A DNA stretch of 64,000 bases. It comes from UBA7446 sp038143535. GTDB taxonomy: Bacteria > Bacteroidota > Bacteroidia > Flavobacteriales > Flavobacteriaceae. Under the pieces are notes generated by a model. The model was not told the origin of the DNA, did not search any database, and worked only from the letters and a program-made list of their open reading frames with translations. Both the position numbers and the translations under genes were made by a program. Positions 60,174 through 64,000 of the stretch are shown here, piece after piece (within the stretch, counting starts at the first letter, position 1; every line of letters begins with the position of its first letter). Where the stretch lies: assembly GCA_038143535.1 (NCBI GenBank), contig JAYQMD010000001.1:372001-436000 (forward strand), read 5' to 3'.

Positions 60174-61361
60174 ATGGCTAAAGAAACTTTTGATCGGTCC
60201 AAACCACATCTTAATATTGGTACCATTGGACACGTTGATCACGGGAAAACAACGTTAACAGCTGCTATTACCAAAGTATTAGCTGACGCTGGTTTGTCAG
60301 AAGCGAGAAGCTTTGATCAAATTGACAATGCTCCTGAAGAAAAAGAAAGAGGTATTACAATTAATACGTCACATGTTGAATATCAAACAGCAAATCGTCA
60401 CTACGCACACGTAGATTGTCCAGGTCACGCCGATTATGTAAAAAACATGGTAACGGGTGCTGCACAGATGGACGGTGCGATTTTAGTTGTTGCCGCAACT
60501 GACGGTCCTATGCCACAAACACGTGAGCACATCCTTCTTGGACGTCAGGTAGGTATTCCTCGTATTGTTGCTTTTTTGAATAAAGCCGATATGGTGGATG
60601 ATGAAGAATTATTAGAACTTGTTGAAATGGAAGTACGTGAGCTACTATCCTTTTACGAATATGATGGAGACAACGGACCCGTGATTCTTGGTTCTGCACT
60701 TGGTGCATTGAACGGAGAGCAAAAGTGGGTTGACTCTGTGATGAAGTTGATGGAAGAAGTTGATGCATGGATTGAGCTTCCCAAGCGTGATGTTGATAAA
60801 GATTTCTTAATGCCCGTTGAGGATGTATTCTCAATTACAGGCCGTGGTACTGTTGCTACAGGTCGTATCGAAACAGGTGTTGCCAACACGGGTGACAATG
60901 TTGAAATTATTGGTATGGGTGCTGAAAAATTAGATTCTACTATTACTGGTGTAGAGATGTTCCGTAAGATTTTAGATCGCGGAGAAGCTGGAGATAACGT
61001 AGGTATCTTACTACGTGGTATCGAAAAGACTGACATCAAACGCGGAATGGTAATTTGTAAGAAAGGTTCTGTAACACCACATGCTAAGTTTAAAGCTGAG
61101 GTGTATATCTTGAAAAAAGAAGAGGGTGGTCGTCACACACCATTCCACAACAACTACCGTCCACAGTTTTACGTACGTACAACAGATGTTACCGGTAACA
61201 TTGCACTACCATCTGGTGTAGAAATGGTAATGCCTGGTGATAACTTGACAATCGAGGTTGATTTGATTCAGCCTATTGCATTGAGCGTAGGTCTTCGTTT
61301 TGCGATTCGCGAAGGAGGTCGTACTGTAGGTGCAGGTCAGGTAACTGAAATATTAGATTAA
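60174..61361 (+). CDS. tuf: Elongation factor Tu
   Basis: GTPase delivering aminoacyl-tRNA to the ribosome. The 395-residue protein has the P-loop GHVDHGKT near 19-26, DCPGHADY near 81, NKAD near 136, and three beta-barrel-containing domains with SVTPHAKFKAEVYILKKEEG and the C-terminal GLRFAIREGGRTVGAGQVTE. Standard length. A strong terminator follows. Confidence 0.99.
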   Translation: MAKETFDRSKPHLNIGTIGHVDHGKTTLTAAITKVLADAGLSEARSFDQIDNAPEEKERGITINTSHVEYQTANRHYAHVDCPGHADYVKNMVTGAAQMDGAILVVAATDGPMPQTREHILLGRQVGIPRIVAFLNKADMVDDEELLELVEMEVRELLSFYEYDGDNGPVILGSALGALNGEQKWVDSVMKLMEEVDAWIELPKRDVDKDFLMPVEDVFSITGRGTVATGRIETGVANTGDNVEIIGMGAEKLDSTITGVEMFRKILDRGEAGDNVGILLRGIEKTDIKRGMVICKKGSVTPHAKFKAEVYILKKEEGGRHTPFHNNYRPQFYVRTTDVTGNIALPSGVEMVMPGDNLTIEVDLIQPIALSVGLRFAIREGGRTVGAGQVTEILD

Positions 61362-61384
61362 TACAACCAACGTTTTTGTGTCTT

Positions 61385-61412
61385 AAAGGTGCTGTTTTTA
61401 GCAGCACCTTTT
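61385..61412 (+). terminator. Rho-independent terminator after tuf
   Basis: AAAGGTGCTG pairs with CAGCACCTTT around a short T-rich loop, followed by a T run; 24 nt after the tuf stop. Confidence 0.85.
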
Positions 61413-61464
61413 GGCACACTAAACGGGTGTACTAACTCAAATCGGAGCATGTGCACCAACAGAG

Positions 61465-61540
61465 ACGGGTTTAGCTCAGTTGGTAGAGCACTGGTCTCCA
61501 AAACCAGGTGTCGGGAGTTCGAGCCTCTCAACCCGTGCCA
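61465..61540 (+). tRNA. tRNA-Trp (anticodon CCA)
   Basis: Acceptor ACGGGTT pairs with AACCCGT; anticodon loop CTCCAAA gives CCA. Discriminator G followed by CCA in the DNA (61538-61540), unlike the other tRNAs of this window. Confidence 0.95.
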
Positions 61541-61618
61541 ATAAAAAGTAGGAAAGGGCGAGAAGTTTATCCTGAGTGCAACGAAGGTAGCCTCTCAATT
61601 CGGGTAAGTAGAAAAAAA

Positions 61619-61810
61619 ATGGCGATGATAACGTACATAAAGGATGCTTTTTTAGAATTAAAAAACCATGTAACATGGACACCTCAGTCCGAATTGTTAC
61701 GTCATACTACTGTAGTAGTGGTTTTCTCGATCATTTTTTCACTTGCCATTTGGGGTGCAGACTCCTTATTATCCCGTGTGGTTAAATTCTACTTCCAACT
61801 AATAAGCTAA
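61619..61810 (+). CDS. secE: Protein translocase subunit SecE
   Basis: A 63-residue single-helix component of the SecYEG channel. After a short amphipathic segment (YIKDAFLELKNHVTWTPQSE) comes the helix VVVVFSIIFSLAIWGADSLL. The start at 61619 (MAMITYI) is used; 61625 (MITYI) is equally possible. Two bases before nusG. Confidence 0.92.
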   Translation: MAMITYIKDAFLELKNHVTWTPQSELLRHTTVVVVFSIIFSLAIWGADSLLSRVVKFYFQLIS

Positions 61811-61812
61811 TC

Positions 61813-62367
61813 ATGACAACAGACACGGATTTAAAAAAATGGTATGTTGTTCGCGCGGTTAGCGGTCAAGAAAATAAAATCAAGTCCTACATTGAGTCTG
61901 ATATTGCACGCCTTGGTCTTTCTGATTTTGTAGAAGAAGTTTTGGTACCCACAGAAAAGGTTATCCAAATTCGCAACGGCAAAAAAGTAAATAAAGAGCG
62001 CAACTACTTCCCTGGTTACATCATGATTAAGGCCAACTTATCTGGTGAGGTACCACATATTATCCGTTCTATAACTAATGTAATTGGCTTTTTGGGTGAA
62101 ACAAAGGGCGGAGAACCTGTTCCACTACGTAAAGCCGAAATAAATCGCATGCTTGGCAAGGTTGACGAATTGTCGGTTCAATCCGAAAACGTATTAATTC
62201 CATTTAAAATCGGTGAAACCATTAAAGTTATTGATGGTCCTTTCAACGGCTTTAACGGAAATATTGAAAAAGTAAATGAAGAAAAACGCAAGTTGGAAGT
62301 AATGGTGAAGATTTTCGGAAGAAAAACCCCGCTGGAGCTTTCCTATATGCAAGTCGAAAAAGTTTAA
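61813..62367 (+). CDS. nusG: Transcription termination/antitermination factor NusG
   Basis: Binds RNA polymerase and suppresses pausing. The 184-residue protein has the NGN domain (KWYVVRAVSGQENKIKSYIE, FPGYIMIKANL) and a C-terminal KOW domain (GETIKVIDGPFNGFNGNIEK). Standard secE-nusG-rplK context. Confidence 0.97.
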   Translation: MTTDTDLKKWYVVRAVSGQENKIKSYIESDIARLGLSDFVEEVLVPTEKVIQIRNGKKVNKERNYFPGYIMIKANLSGEVPHIIRSITNVIGFLGETKGGEPVPLRKAEINRMLGKVDELSVQSENVLIPFKIGETIKVIDGPFNGFNGNIEKVNEEKRKLEVMVKIFGRKTPLELSYMQVEKV

Positions 62368-62437
62368 AAGTGTTACATACACGATTACTGTATAGCTTCC
62401 ACTAATACAGGAATCATTAAATAGAGTTAAATTAATA

Positions 62438-62875
62438 ATGGCTAAAGAAGTAAGTAAAGTAGTAAAACTACAAGTTAGGGGAGGCACCGCGAATCCATCG
62501 CCGCCGGTTGGACCCGCTCTGGGTGCCGCAGGAGTTAATATCATGGAGTTCTGCAAGCAGTTTAATGCTAGAACTCAAGATAAGGCTGGTAAAGTATTGC
62601 CAGTTGTGATTTCTGTGTTCATGGACAAGTCTTTTGACTTTGTTGTGAAAACACCACCCGCAGCCGTTCAGTTGATGGAAGCCGCCAAGGTTAAAAAAGG
62701 ATCTGGCGAGCCCAACCGCGCTAAAGTTGCAAGTGTAACTTGGGAACAAGTTCGTGCAATTGCGGAAGACAAAATGCAGGATTTAAATGCATTTACTGTA
62801 GAGTCTGCCATGAAAATGGTAGCTGGGACCGCAAGATCAATGGGATTTACCGTCAAAGGAAATTCCCCTTTTTAA
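62438..62875 (+). CDS. rplK: Large ribosomal subunit protein uL11
   Basis: Part of the GTPase-associated centre. The 145-residue protein has VKLQVRGGTANPSPPVGPAL and the proline-switch region, and the C-terminal RNA-binding AGTARSMGFTVKG. A 6-bp inverted repeat (CTGTAT...ATACAG) lies in the 70-nt leader. Confidence 0.98.
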   Translation: MAKEVSKVVKLQVRGGTANPSPPVGPALGAAGVNIMEFCKQFNARTQDKAGKVLPVVISVFMDKSFDFVVKTPPAAVQLMEAAKVKKGSGEPNRAKVASVTWEQVRAIAEDKMQDLNAFTVESAMKMVAGTARSMGFTVKGNSPF

Positions 62876-62887
62876 TTGAAGTGAATC

Positions 62888-63577
62888 ATGGGAAAAATTA
62901 CAAAGAAGCGTAAAGAATCGCTAAGTAAAATAGACCGGACAAAACTGTACTCAGTGCAGGATGCTTCCGCACTTGTAAAACAAATCGCTAATTCAAAATT
63001 CGATGAGTCTATTGACCTCGCTGTAAGGCTAGGTGTTGACCCTCGCAAAGCAGACCAAATGGTCCGTGGTGTGGTTAGCCTACCGCACGGCACAGGCAAA
63101 GACGTTCGAGTTTTAGCCTTAGTTACTCCTGACAAAGAAGACGAAGCAACAGCTGCAGGTGCTGATTATGTTGGATTAGATGAATACCTCCAGAAAATAA
63201 AAGATGGATGGACAGATGTTGATGTTATCATCACCATGCCAAATGTTATGGGAAAGTTAGGTCCCTTAGGCCGTGTATTAGGCCCAAGAGGATTGATGCC
63301 TAACCCAAAGACTGGTACTGTGACGATGGATGTCGCTAAAGCCATCAATGAAGTGAAGGCAGGTAAAATTGATTTTAAAGTGGATAAATCAGGGATTGTG
63401 CATGCACCAATTGGAAAAGCATCTTTTGATGTGGATAAGATTGCGGGTAATGCTGATGAACTGCTACAGACACTTTTGAAGCTCAAGCCATCGTCATCGA
63501 AAGGCGAATACATTAAAAGTATCGCCATTTCGAGCACCATGAGCCCAAGCATCAATATCGATACTAAGGTTGTCTAA
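62888..63577 (+). CDS. rplA: Large ribosomal subunit protein uL1
   Basis: Forms the L1 stalk and can repress its own operon by binding mRNA. The 229-residue protein has FDESIDLAVRLGVDPRKADQ, VRGVVSLPHGTGK, IITMPNVMGKLGPLGRVLGP and RGLMPNPKTGTVT. Standard length and context. Confidence 0.98.
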   Translation: MGKITKKRKESLSKIDRTKLYSVQDASALVKQIANSKFDESIDLAVRLGVDPRKADQMVRGVVSLPHGTGKDVRVLALVTPDKEDEATAAGADYVGLDEYLQKIKDGWTDVDVIITMPNVMGKLGPLGRVLGPRGLMPNPKTGTVTMDVAKAINEVKAGKIDFKVDKSGIVHAPIGKASFDVDKIAGNADELLQTLLKLKPSSSKGEYIKSIAISSTMSPSINIDTKVV

Positions 63578-63593
63578 ATAGCGAAAAGAATTT

Positions 63594-64000
63594 ATGACAC
63601 GAGAACAAAAAGCAAACGTAATAGAGCAGTTAACTGCTAAGCTAGCAGACAACGCTAATATCTATTTAACAGATGTTTCTGGGTTGAATGCTGAGACAAC
63701 TTCAAATTTGAGACGTGCTTGTTTTAGAGCAAACATCAAACTAGAAGTGGTAAAAAATACGTTGTTATCCAAAGCCATGGAGGCTTCTGATAAAGATTTT
63801 GAGAATTTATCCTCAGTCTTGGTTGGTAATACCGCCATGATGTTTTCAGAGGCTGGAAATGCCCCTGCAAAATTAATTAAGGAATTCCGCAAAAAATCGG
63901 ATAAGCCTATCTTAAAAGGAGCTTTCATTGAGGAAGCTATTTATTTAGGTGACGATCAAGTGGAAGCTTTGGTGAACATCAAATCTAAGGACGAATTGAT
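63594..64000 (+). CDS. rplJ: Large ribosomal subunit protein uL10 (partial)
   Basis: Stalk base protein that carries bL12. The first ~135 residues are in the window: MTREQKANVIEQLTAKLADN, VSGLNAETTSNLRRACFRAN, KVVKNTLLSKAM-like region and PILKGAFIEEA. The gene continues beyond 64000. No long L10 leader is seen, the gap to rplA being 16 nt. Confidence 0.95.
   Translation, partial: MTREQKANVIEQLTAKLADNANIYLTDVSGLNAETTSNLRRACFRANIKLEVVKNTLLSKAMEASDKDFENLSSVLVGNTAMMFSEAGNAPAKLIKEFRKKSDKPILKGAFIEEAIYLGDDQVEALVNIKSKDEL

Noticed and set aside
62368..62437. Ribosomal-protein leader structure before rplK
   Set aside because: Only a 6-bp inverted repeat with an 11-nt loop was found; too weak to call an L1 or L11 binding site.

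Overview
The window is a chromosomal segment of a member of the Bacteroidota, most likely a marine Flavobacteriaceae. The evidence is the gene order (lysS-Pmp3-lipB; rpsU-xerC-hpf-tRNA-Thr/Tyr/Gly/Thr-tuf-tRNA-Trp-secE-nusG-rplK-rplA-rplJ), a T9SS-sorted protein, a Porin_10-type porin, an NhaD Na+/H+ antiporter, near absence of Shine-Dalgarno sequences, and many Bacteroidota -7 promoter boxes (TAnnTTTG). No phage, insertion sequence or CRISPR array was seen.

Layout. 1-5.6 kb: start of a secreted metalloprotease, lysS, a Pmp3-type membrane protein, a frameshifted lipB, and a large lipoprotein of unknown role. 5.6-17.3 kb: rnhB, porin, gltBD (ammonia assimilation), nhaD, folC, tRNA-Val. 17.3-18.1 kb: a small AT-rich insert carrying an ASCH-domain gene, flanked by direct repeats of the tRNA 3' flank. 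18.2-44.1 kb: housekeeping genes, including glmS, a frameshifted aacS, nif3-like, lpxK, a frameshifted lipA, an Nramp-like transporter, an ECF sigma factor, murB, an aminotransferase, valS, the rsfS-ftsH-LUD-cdsA-psd run, birA, pyrE, coaD-ddl, rluD and yaaA. 44.4-51.4 kb: the complete tryptophan operon trpEGDCFB-(mscL)-trpA. 51.4-57.2 kb: YceI/MarR, a rhodanese, and two decaying genes (DUF2851 and a ComEA-like HhH gene) around PspC and an AGCS symporter, then an acyl-CoA dehydrogenase. 57.2-64 kb: the translation block.

Most notable regulation. The trp operon is preceded by what looks like a complete transcription attenuator: a 13-codon leader peptide with tandem Trp codons, a 1:2 hairpin, a 2:3 antiterminator and a 3:4 terminator, all just before trpE. 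rpsU (bS21) has a strong Shine-Dalgarno sequence, unlike its neighbours, as expected for the bS21 autoregulation described in Flavobacteriales. At several genes the -7 box lies only 3-6 nt before the start codon, suggesting leaderless mRNAs.

Most notable damage. Five genes (lipB, aacS, lipA, mscL, bTHX) each look one nucleotide short of the expected family frame, mostly in homopolymers. This could be sequencing or assembly error, or real decay. Loss of the mscL stop fuses mscL in frame to trpA. Three other loci hold their frame but are interrupted only by TAA/TAG codons; one of them (HhH gene) has seven such stops and no frameshift.
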